Shown: positions 17,592-25,393 of the stretch, one piece after another
Position numbering within the stretch: the stretch's first letter is position 1
How the letters are laid out: each line of letters begins with the position of its first letter
Origin: Caproicibacterium lactatifermentans
GTDB lineage: Bacteria > Bacillota > Clostridia > Oscillospirales > Acutalibacteraceae
Length of the DNA: 64,000 nt
Direction: 5' to 3'
Assembly (NCBI RefSeq): GCF_013315815.1
Contig: NZ_CP046051.1
Span: 62,001-126,000, forward strand
The notes under the pieces: model-generated
What the model was told of the DNA's origin: nothing
Databases searched by the model: none
What the model saw: the letters and a program-made list of their open reading frames with translations, nothing else
Position numbers and translations under genes: made by a program

Positions 17592-18248
17592 ATGAACAAT
17601 ATGAATCAAATGACGGCGACAAATGACCCGGATAATCTATGGAAACTAGGGGATAGTCTGACGGAAATCTGCCTAATAGGTGCGCTCTGGTTTTTGTGTA
17701 CAATTCCGATTGTAACAGCAGGGGCGGCGACAACCGCCATGTATTCCGTCCTTTTCCGTAAGATGAAAAAGGATGGCAGATACCAGGGATATGTGAAACC
17801 GTTTTTTGCAGCTTTCAAAGAGAACTTTCGGAAATCCACGGGACTTTGGATAACGGAACTTGCGGTTTCCTTGGTTCTCAGTATGGATGCCTGGTACTAT
17901 TCACGGCTAGCTGTGCGTGCGGGAACTTACCGGGGGCTGGAGATTGCCATCCTCTGCCTGCTTGCTGTGGTTATTATTGTTGGCTGCTATGCGTTCCCAA
18001 TGACGGCGCTTTACCGGAATACCGTTAAGGAAACCATTCTGCAGGCAGCGCAGCACGCACTGAGAAGCTGGCCGTGGAGCCTGTTGTGCCTGGCCCTTTG
18101 TGTTGGAGTGCCATTTGTCGTGACGAAAGGCCTCTGGTATCTGGCACTTATCGCCGGCGGTGTGGTTGGCTTTGCTATTGCACATATTATGGTGCATGCC
18201 CTGAAAAAGGAAATCCCGAGAGTTCACGGACCAGAAAAAATCTGCTGA
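17592..18248 (+). CDS. DUF624 (YesL-like) membrane protein
   Basis: Polytopic membrane protein of 218 residues with about five helices. The N-terminus has the DUF624 pattern NLWKLGDSLTEI...LWFLCTIPIVTAGAATTAMY. I start at the ATG at 17592, after GGGATGGG, rather than the TTG six bases earlier. DUF624 genes commonly sit beside carbohydrate ABC importers in Firmicutes; their function is not known. Here it lies 41 bases after the ATPase and before the HAD gene, with a weak terminator in between. Confidence 0.85.
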   Translation: MNNMNQMTATNDPDNLWKLGDSLTEICLIGALWFLCTIPIVTAGAATTAMYSVLFRKMKKDGRYQGYVKPFFAAFKENFRKSTGLWITELAVSLVLSMDAWYYSRLAVRAGTYRGLEIAILCLLAVVIIVGCYAFPMTALYRNTVKETILQAAQHALRSWPWSLLCLALCVGVPFVVTKGLWYLALIAGGVVGFAIAHIMVHALKKEIPRVHGPEKIC

Positions 18249-18329
18249 AGCGGAAACAAAAGACTTTTTGCGTATTCATTTTTTACTGACCTTCCATTAT
18301 TAAAATACATCATACAGATTCAAAAGCTG

Positions 18330-18364
18330 GAGCCTGTCTTTTTCATAAGGCAGGCTCTTCCTTT
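18330..18364 (+). terminator. Weak terminator after DUF624 gene
   Basis: Nine-pair stem GAGCCTGTC / GGCAGGCTC with a 10-base loop, followed by TTCCTTT. The poor T-tract suggests partial read-through into the HAD gene. Confidence 0.5.
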
Positions 18365-18397
18365 GCAAAAAAGCACAATGACTTTGGAGGAAACAAC

Positions 18398-19033
18398 ATG
18401 AAAGCAGTCATTTTTGACCTTGACGGCGTTTTGGTACGGACAGATGATTTGCAGTATCGGGCATGGAAACACTTAACAGACCGCGAGGGAATCCCTTTTG
18501 ACCGGACGCTGAACAACCGGCTGCGCGGCATTTCCCGGAGGGCGTCCCTAAATGTAATCCTCGAAAGCGCGCACCGCACCTGTTCCGAGGAGCAGGCTGC
18601 CGAAATGATGGCCTATAAAAACGACTATTATCTTGGGCTGCTTGACCAGCTGACGCCGGCGGATCTTTTGCCGCATGTACCAGAACTGTTGCAGGCACTG
18701 CGGGCAATGGGTGTGCATACGGCGGTGGGGACCAGCAGCCGAAACGCACAGCAGACGCTTCAAAGAATTGGCCTGAGCGAATCATTTGATGCGGTGGTTG
18801 ACGGCAACGAGATTACACGAGCGAAACCTGACCCGGAAGTTTATTTAAAAGCGGCGGAAAAGCTTGGGGAAAGACCGGAAAACTGTTTGGTCGTGGAGGA
18901 CGCGGCAGCCGGAATAGAAGCGGCCAAACGGGGCGGCATGACAGCGGTCGGTGTCAGTGACGCACGGAAAGCGGCCCTTACGGATTATCGGGCAGAGGAT
19001 ATTCTGGAGATTATCGACCTCCTGCGGAAGTAA
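18398..19033 (+). CDS. pgmB: Beta-phosphoglucomutase-like HAD phosphatase/mutase
   Basis: HAD-superfamily protein of 211 residues. Motif I FDLDGVL supplies the nucleophile Asp8 and acid/base Asp10. The cap contains YRAWKHL and LRGISRRASL, which match the sugar-phosphate-binding cap of Lactococcus beta-phosphoglucomutase. Motif II is GTSSRN, and the KPDPEVYLKAAEKLG and VVEDAAAGIEAAK motifs are intact. It would interconvert beta-glucose-1-phosphate and glucose-6-phosphate from disaccharide phosphorolysis. No maltose- or trehalose-type phosphorylase producing the beta anomer is seen in the window. Phosphonatase is a less likely reading. The ribosome site is GGAGG. Confidence 0.82.
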   Translation: MKAVIFDLDGVLVRTDDLQYRAWKHLTDREGIPFDRTLNNRLRGISRRASLNVILESAHRTCSEEQAAEMMAYKNDYYLGLLDQLTPADLLPHVPELLQALRAMGVHTAVGTSSRNAQQTLQRIGLSESFDAVVDGNEITRAKPDPEVYLKAAEKLGERPENCLVVEDAAAGIEAAKRGGMTAVGVSDARKAALTDYRAEDILEIIDLLRK

Positions 19034-19149
19034 GACGGGCTTTTGTTTATTTTTATCCGAGTGGGGTGTATAATAAACTTGCATTTCACAGAAACGCTTT
19101 GTTTGGGGAAATGCTGTTTGTATTAAAAGTAAAGGAACAAGGCTGGTGT

Positions 19150-19839
19150 TTGTACTTGGCAAAAAAGATATTGATTGTGGACGATGAAGAATATATCGTT
19201 GAGCTGATTCGGATGAATCTAAAAAGAGAAGGCTATCAGCCGATCTGCGCCTATTCCGGACAGGAGGCGCTTGAAAAAGCGTGGGCGGAAAAACCGGATT
19301 TAATCCTTCTGGATGTCATGATGCCGGATATGGATGGACTGGAAACCTGCCGGAAACTGCGGGAAAATCACTTAACGCAAAAGGTGCCGATTATTATTCT
19401 TTCGGCGAAAAGTGAGGAAACCGATAAAGTGATTGGCCTGGGTGTTGGGGCAGATGACTATATGACAAAACCGTTTGGTATCCGCGAACTTCTTGCCCGT
19501 ATCAATGCCCACCTGCGGCGTACAGCTGTGTCCGAGCCGGAAGATGAAAAAATATGTGTCGGCGACCTCCAGATTGATTCGTCTGCCCATGCGGTTACTA
19601 TCAACGGAAAGCCGGTCAATCTTACTCTGACGGAGTATCAGATTCTGAAATACATGGCGGAAAATGCCGGACACGTTATTCAGCGTGAACAGCTTGTAAC
19701 AGCATTGAGCGGGACCATGAACCTTGAGATTGGCTCCATTAATGTGCATATGCTGAATCTCCGCAGGAAAGTCGGCGAACAATACTTTGTCACGATTCGG
19801 GGACTTGGCTATAAGATGGTAAACCCCAAAGACGCCTGA
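19150..19839 (+). CDS. OmpR/PhoB-family response regulator
   Basis: Transcription factor with an N-terminal receiver domain (KKILIVDDEE, phospho-acceptor Asp55 in LLDVMMPDMDG, Lys in the TKPFGIREL motif). A C-terminal winged-helix DNA-binding domain ends in TIRGLGYKM. Length is about 229 residues. The start is uncertain: I prefer TTG at 19150 (AAGG seven bases upstream) or TTG at 19156. Longer ATG starts exist at 19066 and 19111, but a TATAAT at 19069-19074 would put the transcript start after 19066. The sensor kinase follows 20 bases later. It may control the preceding ABC operon (inference). Confidence 0.88.
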   Translation: MYLAKKILIVDDEEYIVELIRMNLKREGYQPICAYSGQEALEKAWAEKPDLILLDVMMPDMDGLETCRKLRENHLTQKVPIIILSAKSEETDKVIGLGVGADDYMTKPFGIRELLARINAHLRRTAVSEPEDEKICVGDLQIDSSAHAVTINGKPVNLTLTEYQILKYMAENAGHVIQREQLVTALSGTMNLEIGSINVHMLNLRRKVGEQYFVTIRGLGYKMVNPKDA

Positions 19840-19859
19840 CCTTATTCAGGAAGATAGAA

Positions 19860-21557
19860 ATGACAAAAAAACACAGTATTTTCTTTATTGCAGCTTCAGC
19901 TTGTTTACTGGTCCTCCTAACGACCCTTTCCTTTTGGATTCGGACGCTTTACCTTGCAGACGCACAGGACAAAGCGGCCCATCTCATGCGGTTTGCAGAC
20001 AGTTATTTGACAGAAGAACGCAGCAGCGGAAAACCACTGGGACTGAACAAAGAGGCAGCGAAACTGGCAAGCCTGACAGGGAATCGGACGTGCTTCTTTT
20101 CGTCCAGCGGCGAAATGCTGGCGGATTCCATTCCAACCGGTCAGGACAAGCCGGCACTTTATTTCCCGCTCAGCCGTATCCGCGGTCCCAAGGAACTGGT
20201 GACCAGTTCTGTTTCCAATCAGGACGGCCGCTATGTTGTCAATGAATTTTATCCGATTCAGCTGACCTCCTTCACAACCGCAGTGCTTTGCATGACGGTA
20301 CCGCTGGATGCTTTGTGGAAAATCCATATCATACAATTCGTGATGATTGGTACGGGGGCGGCTTTTTTTCTGGCATCGCTGATTCTTTGGAAAAACCGGA
20401 AGGACACGCAGACAGCACGGGAAAACGAAAAACCTCGGCTGAATCCCAGCGTCCGGAATCATATCGACCAAATGAAGTACTACTACAATGAGCGAATCAA
20501 TCTGTTGAGCACCGTCTTGACGAATACGGAAAGCGGCATTTTGTTCTTTGACGCAGACGGTTTCGTTCTGTTAATGAATCCCAAAGCACAGCATCTGACC
20601 GGGGCGAAAAGCAGCCTCTTTTTCCCAAAACACCGCGCAAGTTCTGACTGGGTTTCACCGGTTTTTTCCCATGTGCAGGCAATGGCACGGGAAAGCATGC
20701 AGCAGAAAAAGCCCCAAAAAGAGGACTTGCCGACAGCCGACGGCCGTATCTTTTTTATTCGTACAACGGTTGTGTACAGCAAATATGTTCCCTACACATT
20801 TTCCGGCATTCAGGTCTTTATTACAGATGTAACAGAGAAGCGGCGCATGGAGCGCATTCGAGACGAGTTCGTTTCCAACGTTTCTCATGAACTGCGCACG
20901 CCGCTTACTTTAATCTGCGGGTTTACGGAAACGCTGCAGAACCGGCAGGACCTTGACGATGAAGACTGTCAGCATGCACTTGAAATTATCGGTATTGAAT
21001 CCAACCGCCTAAGGCACATGATTTCTCAGCTGCTCGATTTATCTCATATGGAAAGCCGGATTGATGCCGGTCATCTGTCCCCCGTGGACCCTATTGAGGC
21101 AGTGGAGCCGCTTTGCGCTTCCTTTATTGTGCTGGCGGAAAAGAAAAACATTACCTTTTCGAGTTCTTTGCCGCATTTGGGCCGGAAAATCTTTGGGGAT
21201 AAAACATCGCTGGCACAGATTGTTACCAATCTGTGCGAAAACGCTATTAAATACACCCAGGACGGTGGAAAAGTGACTTTGTCTGCGCAGGCAAACGACA
21301 GAGACTTTATCTTTCAAGTAAAGGACAACGGCATTGGTATGGATCAGTCCGAAATACCGCATGTTTTTGAGCGCTTTTACCGTGTGGAGAAATCCCGCAA
21401 TACGAAACGGGGCGGCTCCGGACTGGGGCTGGCTATTACCAAAGAACTTGTAGATGAGCTTGGCGGCAGGATATCGGTGTATTCCAAGCTCAATGAGGGA
21501 AGTACCTTCACGGTTCGTTTCCCTGTCACAGAAGAAAAGGCACAGCCCGAGGAATGA
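19860..21557 (+). CDS. Sensor histidine kinase, PhoR-like
   Basis: Membrane sensor kinase of 565 residues. Two membrane segments (about 8-27 and 158-178) flank an extracytoplasmic sensor of about 130 residues. A PAS-like domain follows (NTESGILFFDADGFVLLMNPKA), then the H-box SHELRTPL with His343, the N-box NLCENAIKYT, and the G-boxes DNGIGM and GGSGLGLAI. The order is that of PhoR/WalK kinases. It pairs with the response regulator 20 bases upstream. The input signal is unknown. Its stop codon lies inside a bidirectional terminator shared with the convergent ATPase. Confidence 0.9.
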   Translation: MTKKHSIFFIAASACLLVLLTTLSFWIRTLYLADAQDKAAHLMRFADSYLTEERSSGKPLGLNKEAAKLASLTGNRTCFFSSSGEMLADSIPTGQDKPALYFPLSRIRGPKELVTSSVSNQDGRYVVNEFYPIQLTSFTTAVLCMTVPLDALWKIHIIQFVMIGTGAAFFLASLILWKNRKDTQTARENEKPRLNPSVRNHIDQMKYYYNERINLLSTVLTNTESGILFFDADGFVLLMNPKAQHLTGAKSSLFFPKHRASSDWVSPVFSHVQAMARESMQQKKPQKEDLPTADGRIFFIRTTVVYSKYVPYTFSGIQVFITDVTEKRRMERIRDEFVSNVSHELRTPLTLICGFTETLQNRQDLDDEDCQHALEIIGIESNRLRHMISQLLDLSHMESRIDAGHLSPVDPIEAVEPLCASFIVLAEKKNITFSSSLPHLGRKIFGDKTSLAQIVTNLCENAIKYTQDGGKVTLSAQANDRDFIFQVKDNGIGMDQSEIPHVFERFYRVEKSRNTKRGGSGLGLAITKELVDELGGRISVYSKLNEGSTFTVRFPVTEEKAQPEE

Positions 21558-21588
21558 AAATTTCCTCTTAGGCTGTGCCTTTCCTTTT
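21535..21588. terminator. Bidirectional terminator overlapping the kinase stop codon
   Basis: Long interrupted stem: GGCACAGCC (21539-21547) pairs with GGCTGTGCC (21571-21579), and GAGGAA pairs with TTTCCTC inside. A-rich and T-rich runs flank it, so it can serve both convergent genes. Confidence 0.75.
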
Positions 21589-21594
21589 ATCAAG

Positions 21595-22719
21595 TTAAAC
21601 AACTTCAATGCGGCCAAGCGCAATCCGGTCTCCAGTTTCGGCGTCAAATAGGGGGAAAACGTCCTCGTTCTTAAAATCAACGGTGCAGGTCTGCCCGATG
21701 TGATAGTCCATTCGGCCGAATTGTACGCAGTTCAGCTTTACCTTGCCAATGGTTACGCAGATAATGGTTTCCATGCCGGATGGCAGTGTGGAATAGATTT
21801 TTCCTGCAAGCGGTCCGTGCGCCAGCAGGCAAATGTCTTCCGGACGAATGCCGATAACCAGCTTTTGTCCATTCATGATGGCGGCCCCGCCGCTGACGGG
21901 TGTAAAGAGAAGCTGCATTTCGTCCCGTGACAGTGCAATTTCGTCCAGATTAACATTGTCACCGGTAAAAGAAATCAGGTTGTTGGACGGGCTTCCGACA
22001 AAGTTGGCAGCAAACAAATTAGCAGGTTCGCTGTAAATTTCAGAGGGTGTGCCATACTGTTGAAGAATACCGTCTTTCAGCAGCGCAATTCGAGAGGACA
22101 AAGTCATGGCTTCCAGCTGGTCATGCGTCACATAAACAATAGTGGTCTTGGCTTTGGCATGCAGGTTTTTAAGGTCCATCCGCATTTCCATGCGCAGCTT
22201 GGCGTCCAGATTGGAGAGTGGCTCGTCCATGAGCAGAATTTTCGGGTCGGCCGCGAGTGTTCGTGCAATGGCAACACGCTGCTGCTGACCACCGGAAAGT
22301 TCGGCGGGATACCGATTTTCATAGCCTTCCAGCTGCATCATTTTCAAAAGTTCGGTCACTCGTTCCCGAATGCGGCTGGGTTTCCACTTCCTGTTTTCCA
22401 GGCCAAAGGAGATGTTTTTGTATACGGTCATCTGTGGCCATAGGGCGTAGTTCTGAAAAATAAAACCGATGCCGCGTTTTTCCGGAGGAATATTGATTCC
22501 CTCCTCTGAGGAAAAGACGGTTTTTCCGTCTATCAGAATGGTACCGCTTGTTGGTTGCTCCAAACCGGCTATCATTCGCAATGTGGTTGTCTTTCCGCAG
22601 CCAGACGGACCAAGAAGCGTGACAAACGAATTTTTCTCAATTGCAAGGTCAAGATGACTGACCGCTGTATTGGTACGGCTGTATTTTTTGACAAGGTCCC
22701 GCAGGATAATGTTCGGCAT
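21595..22719 (-). CDS. ABC transporter ATP-binding protein (orphan paralogue)
   Basis: Importer ATPase of 374 residues. Walker A GPSGCGKT, signature LSGGQQQ, Walker B ILLMDEP and the C-terminal TOBE-type region (GIRPEDI) are present. The start is the ATG at 22719 (MPNIILRDL) with GGAGGAGGG upstream. It closely resembles the ATPase at 15910-17550, with nearly identical FQNYALWP-MTVY and NIP-KR blocks, but lacks its insertions. No permease or binding protein adjoins it. It may power the same fused permease or another transporter in the cell (inference). Confidence 0.88.
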   Translation of the reverse strand: MPNIILRDLVKKYSRTNTAVSHLDLAIEKNSFVTLLGPSGCGKTTTLRMIAGLEQPTSGTILIDGKTVFSSEEGINIPPEKRGIGFIFQNYALWPQMTVYKNISFGLENRKWKPSRIRERVTELLKMMQLEGYENRYPAELSGGQQQRVAIARTLAADPKILLMDEPLSNLDAKLRMEMRMDLKNLHAKAKTTIVYVTHDQLEAMTLSSRIALLKDGILQQYGTPSEIYSEPANLFAANFVGSPSNNLISFTGDNVNLDEIALSRDEMQLLFTPVSGGAAIMNGQKLVIGIRPEDICLLAHGPLAGKIYSTLPSGMETIICVTIGKVKLNCVQFGRMDYHIGQTCTVDFKNEDVFPLFDAETGDRIALGRIEVV

Positions 22720-23102
22720 GTCATTCCCTCCTCCAAACTGCAATCCTCTGCCTTTATTTTAACTCGAATCCGGCTGCTTTTCCAGACTGTTTCGGAAAAG
22801 AAGGCGATTTGTGACCAGCATTTCCCTTTCTGGTATCATATAATGGAATATGTTTTTCTTACCGCGCAAAATATCATTATTTATTATACAAAAACGTATA
22901 AACAATAAAAATGAACTTGTTTGGTGAATAATAGAATTGTGCATAGTCGAAATGTGGCAGAGAGCCCGCTATTGGAGAAAATGTACAGGGCACGGTAACT
23001 GCACGGAGCGCAAAAGTACCTGCGAAATTTGTGGCAGGTGCTTCAGACAAACAGAGACAAAACCTTTAGAGAAAAGCGAGATGGTCAAATACCACCATGC
23101 GC
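22720..23102. other. Intergenic region without a supported gene
   Basis: AT-rich stretch between the ATPase start and the terminator of the GGGtGRT gene. On the minus strand a TATAAT (22888-22883) with a poor -35 could be the ATPase promoter. Open frames here have no ribosome site or are shadows of the GGGtGRT gene. Nothing else seen. Confidence 0.4.
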
Positions 23103-23155
23103 AAAAAAACAGACATCCGACTTTCCTTTTCAGGGAAGCTGGCTGTCTGTTTTTA
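23103..23155. terminator. Terminator of the NifU-like/GGGtGRT operon
   Basis: Arms AAAACAGACA and TGTCTGTTTT enclose an inner stem (CTTTCC / GGGAAG). A-run and T-run on the two sides make it work in both directions. It lies 15 bases after the GGGtGRT stop codon. Confidence 0.8.
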
Positions 23156-23170
23156 ATTACGTCAGAAAGC

Positions 23171-24184
23171 TTAATTTTTCTTGCAGGCTTCGTAAACAGC
23201 AACTGCGCAGGCGACGGTTGCGCCGACCATCGGGTTGTTGCCCATACCGATAAGGCCCATCATTTCAACGTGGGCCGGAACGGAGGAGGAACCGGCAAAC
23301 TGTGCATCACTGTGCATACGGCCCATGGAGTCGGTCAGGCCGTAAGAAGCAGGGCCTGCGCCCATGTTGTCCGGGTGCAGGGTACGGCCTGTGCCGCCGC
23401 CGGAAGCAACGGAAAAGTACGGGCGCTTGTTCTCAATGCACCACTTTTTGTAGGTGCCTGCCACCAGGTGCTGGAAGCGGACCGGGTTGGTGGAGTTGCC
23501 GGTAATGGAAACGTCGACGCCCTCTTCCCGCATAATAGCGACACCTTCCTGAACATCGTTTGCGCCGTAGCACTTAATTTGTGCGCGCTCACCTTCCGAG
23601 AAAGGAATGGTCTTGACGATATTCAGCTTCTCACTGTAGAAGTCATAATCTGTCTGTACATAAGTAAAGCCGTTAATACGGGAAATGATATAGGCGGCAT
23701 CTTTGCCGAGGCCGTTCAGAATGACACGCAGTGGCTCTTTGCGGGCACGGTTGGCAGTGCGGGCGATACCGATTGCGCCTTCAGCGGCAGCGAAGCTTTC
23801 GTGGCCGGCGAGGAACGCGAAACACTTGGTTTCATCGTGCAGCAGGCGGGCGCCGAGGTTGCCGTGGCCCAAACCGACTTTACGGTGTTCGGCAACGGAA
23901 CCGGGAACGCAGAATGCCTGCAGACCGACACCGATTTTTTCGCTTGCTTCCGAAGCGGAAGAAACACCGGTTTTCAGTGCCAGTGCGGTGCCCAGTGTAT
24001 AGGCCCATACGGCGTTATCAAAAGCGATAGGCTGTACGCCCTTTACGATTTTTTCAACGTCAACGCCCTTGGAAAGGCACAGGTCACGTGCTTCCTCCAG
24101 GCTGCCGAGGTCGTATTTTTTCAAGAATGCCTCAATTTTCGGCATTCTTCTTTCTTTCCCTTCAAACATGACATCATTTGCCAT
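23171..24184 (-). CDS. GGGtGRT family protein (function unknown)
   Basis: Conserved protein of 337 residues that I recognise as the clostridial GGGtGRT family, named after a motif seen here at residues 262-268 (GGGTGRT). Other conserved-looking blocks are the Gly/His-rich HRKVGLGHGNLG (100-111), FLAGHESFAAAEGAIGI (124-140) and SITGNSTNPVRFQHLVAG (226-243). No signal peptide or membrane segment is seen. It starts with ATG after AAAGGAGG, 26 bases downstream of the NifU-like scaffold gene. That pairing suggests it receives or uses a metal cluster, but no reaction is established. Confidence 0.8.
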   Translation of the reverse strand: MANDVMFEGKERRMPKIEAFLKKYDLGSLEEARDLCLSKGVDVEKIVKGVQPIAFDNAVWAYTLGTALALKTGVSSASEASEKIGVGLQAFCVPGSVAEHRKVGLGHGNLGARLLHDETKCFAFLAGHESFAAAEGAIGIARTANRARKEPLRVILNGLGKDAAYIISRINGFTYVQTDYDFYSEKLNIVKTIPFSEGERAQIKCYGANDVQEGVAIMREEGVDVSITGNSTNPVRFQHLVAGTYKKWCIENKRPYFSVASGGGTGRTLHPDNMGAGPASYGLTDSMGRMHSDAQFAGSSSVPAHVEMMGLIGMGNNPMVGATVACAVAVYEACKKN

Positions 24185-24210
24185 TGTGTTGAATCCTCCT
24201 TTTCTGTTCC

Positions 24211-24903
24211 TTATTCTTCGCGGGGGTCAATGTACTTGGCGGCACCGTCGAAGCGGCCGTACTGACCAACGTTCTTTTTAAAGGCTTCATCCGGGGATAC
24301 ACCGTGGCGGATGTCATCCATCATCTTGCCGAGCTTTATAAACTGGTATCCAATGACTTCGTCATTGTCGTCCAGAGCCATTTTCAGCACATAGCCCTCT
24401 GTCATTTCCATATAACGGACGCCTTTGGCTTCGGTGCTGTACATGGTACCGACCATGCTGCGCAGGCCCTTGCCCAGGTCCTCCATGCCGGCACCGATAG
24501 GCAGGCCGCCCTCGGAGAAAGCAGTCTGGCTGCGGCCATAGACAATCTGCTTAAACAGTTCACGCATGGCAACGTTGATAGCGTCGCACACGAGGTCGGT
24601 GTTCAGGCACTCCAAAATGGTCTTTCCGGGCAGGATTTCTGCTGCCATAGCAGCGGAGTGTGTCATGCCGGAGCAGCCGATGGTTTCGACCAGTGCTTCC
24701 TTTACCACGCCGTCCTTTATGTTCAGCGTCAGCTTACAGGCACCCTGCTGCGGGGCACACCAGCCAACACCGTGTGTCAGGCCGGAAATATCTTTAATAT
24801 CATATGCCTTTACCCATTTGCCCTCTTCAGGGATGGGAGCCGGGCCGTGTTTGGGGCCTTTCGTGACTGTGCACATTTTTTCCACTTCAGCGGAATAGTT
24901 CAT
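24211..24903 (-). CDS. NifU/IscU-like iron-sulfur cluster scaffold protein
   Basis: Protein of 230 residues from the ATG at 24903 (MNYSAEVEKM), with AGGAG upstream. Cysteines lie at 11, 49, 56, 77, 99 and 106. The segment around Cys77 (TIGCSGMTHSAAMAAEI) matches the IscU/NifU cluster-binding region, and the Cys99/Cys106 pair fits the remaining ligands. It is longer than IscU (about 130), with an extra C-terminal half (EMTEGYVLKMALDDNDEV). No cysteine desulfurase is nearby. It is co-transcribed with the GGGtGRT protein. Confidence 0.82.
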   Translation of the reverse strand: MNYSAEVEKMCTVTKGPKHGPAPIPEEGKWVKAYDIKDISGLTHGVGWCAPQQGACKLTLNIKDGVVKEALVETIGCSGMTHSAAMAAEILPGKTILECLNTDLVCDAINVAMRELFKQIVYGRSQTAFSEGGLPIGAGMEDLGKGLRSMVGTMYSTEAKGVRYMEMTEGYVLKMALDDNDEVIGYQFIKLGKMMDDIRHGVSPDEAFKKNVGQYGRFDGAAKYIDPREE

Positions 24904-24992
24904 AGCGGTACTCCTTTCGATTTCAAGTCCTTGGTTTGCAGAACAACAAAGCACCCGCACAGGGTGCGGATACAAAAACCAATGATGCCTAT

Positions 24993-25021
24993 ATTATAGG
25001 CCATTTTCTGCGGACACGCAA
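24993..25021 (-). promoter_or_regulatory. Promoter of NifU-like/GGGtGRT operon
   Basis: Minus strand: TTGCGT (25021-25016), 17 bases, TATAAT (24998-24993). The -10 lies inside a palindrome (GGCCTATAATATAGGC-like), a possible operator. Confidence 0.6.
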
Positions 25022-25301
25022 CAGAACTCATGAAAAAAGGAAACGGGCAAAACGGCCAAAAAACGCAGGAATATCGGCGCAAGGAGAGAATTGGTTGGAC
25101 CGTTCCTGCCAAAAAAGAGCCTCCTTCCACTGTTTCACCGGAAGGACAGCTTTTTTGCACAGTTATCTGCACATTTCTTTGCAGAAACTTCGCATAAGTG
25201 GCAAATTCACCGAAAGAATGGATAGCATGATGAACAGATTTTTATATATATTTTATTTGAAATTGTCATTTTGTCATAACATAAGTCTGACAGCCTTAAA
25301 G
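25022..25301. other. Intergenic region between divergent operons
   Basis: No supported gene. A weak hairpin (CCTTCC / GGAAGG with flanking A and T runs) lies near 25107-25156. The rest is AT-rich sequence upstream of the PTS promoter. Confidence 0.4.
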
Positions 25302-25339
25302 CATTCCCTCTTGCGGGTGTACCCGGGGAATGTTATATT
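25302..25339 (+). promoter_or_regulatory. PTS operon promoter with overlapping inverted repeat
   Basis: TTGCGG (25311-25316), 17 bases, TATATT (25334-25339). The promoter is overlapped by CATTCCC (25302-25308) and GGGAATG (25326-25332), with a GGGT-GT-ACCC core between. A site at this position could bind an activator such as MtlR or a repressor (inference). No clear cre site was found. Confidence 0.5.
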
Positions 25340-25393
25340 GGAAGCAGGAGTTGTTGCTATTCACAAAAAAGAAAGAGAATAGGAGGAGTTTTC

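Noticed and set aside
22937..24265. Plus-strand open frame of 442 codons
   Set aside because: Lies opposite the GGGtGRT gene, which has a ribosome site and family motifs; the composition is that of a reverse-strand shadow.
25107..25156. Possible terminator or riboswitch upstream of the PTS operon
   Set aside because: Only a six-pair stem with imperfect flanks; it is not linked to a transcript end that I can identify.
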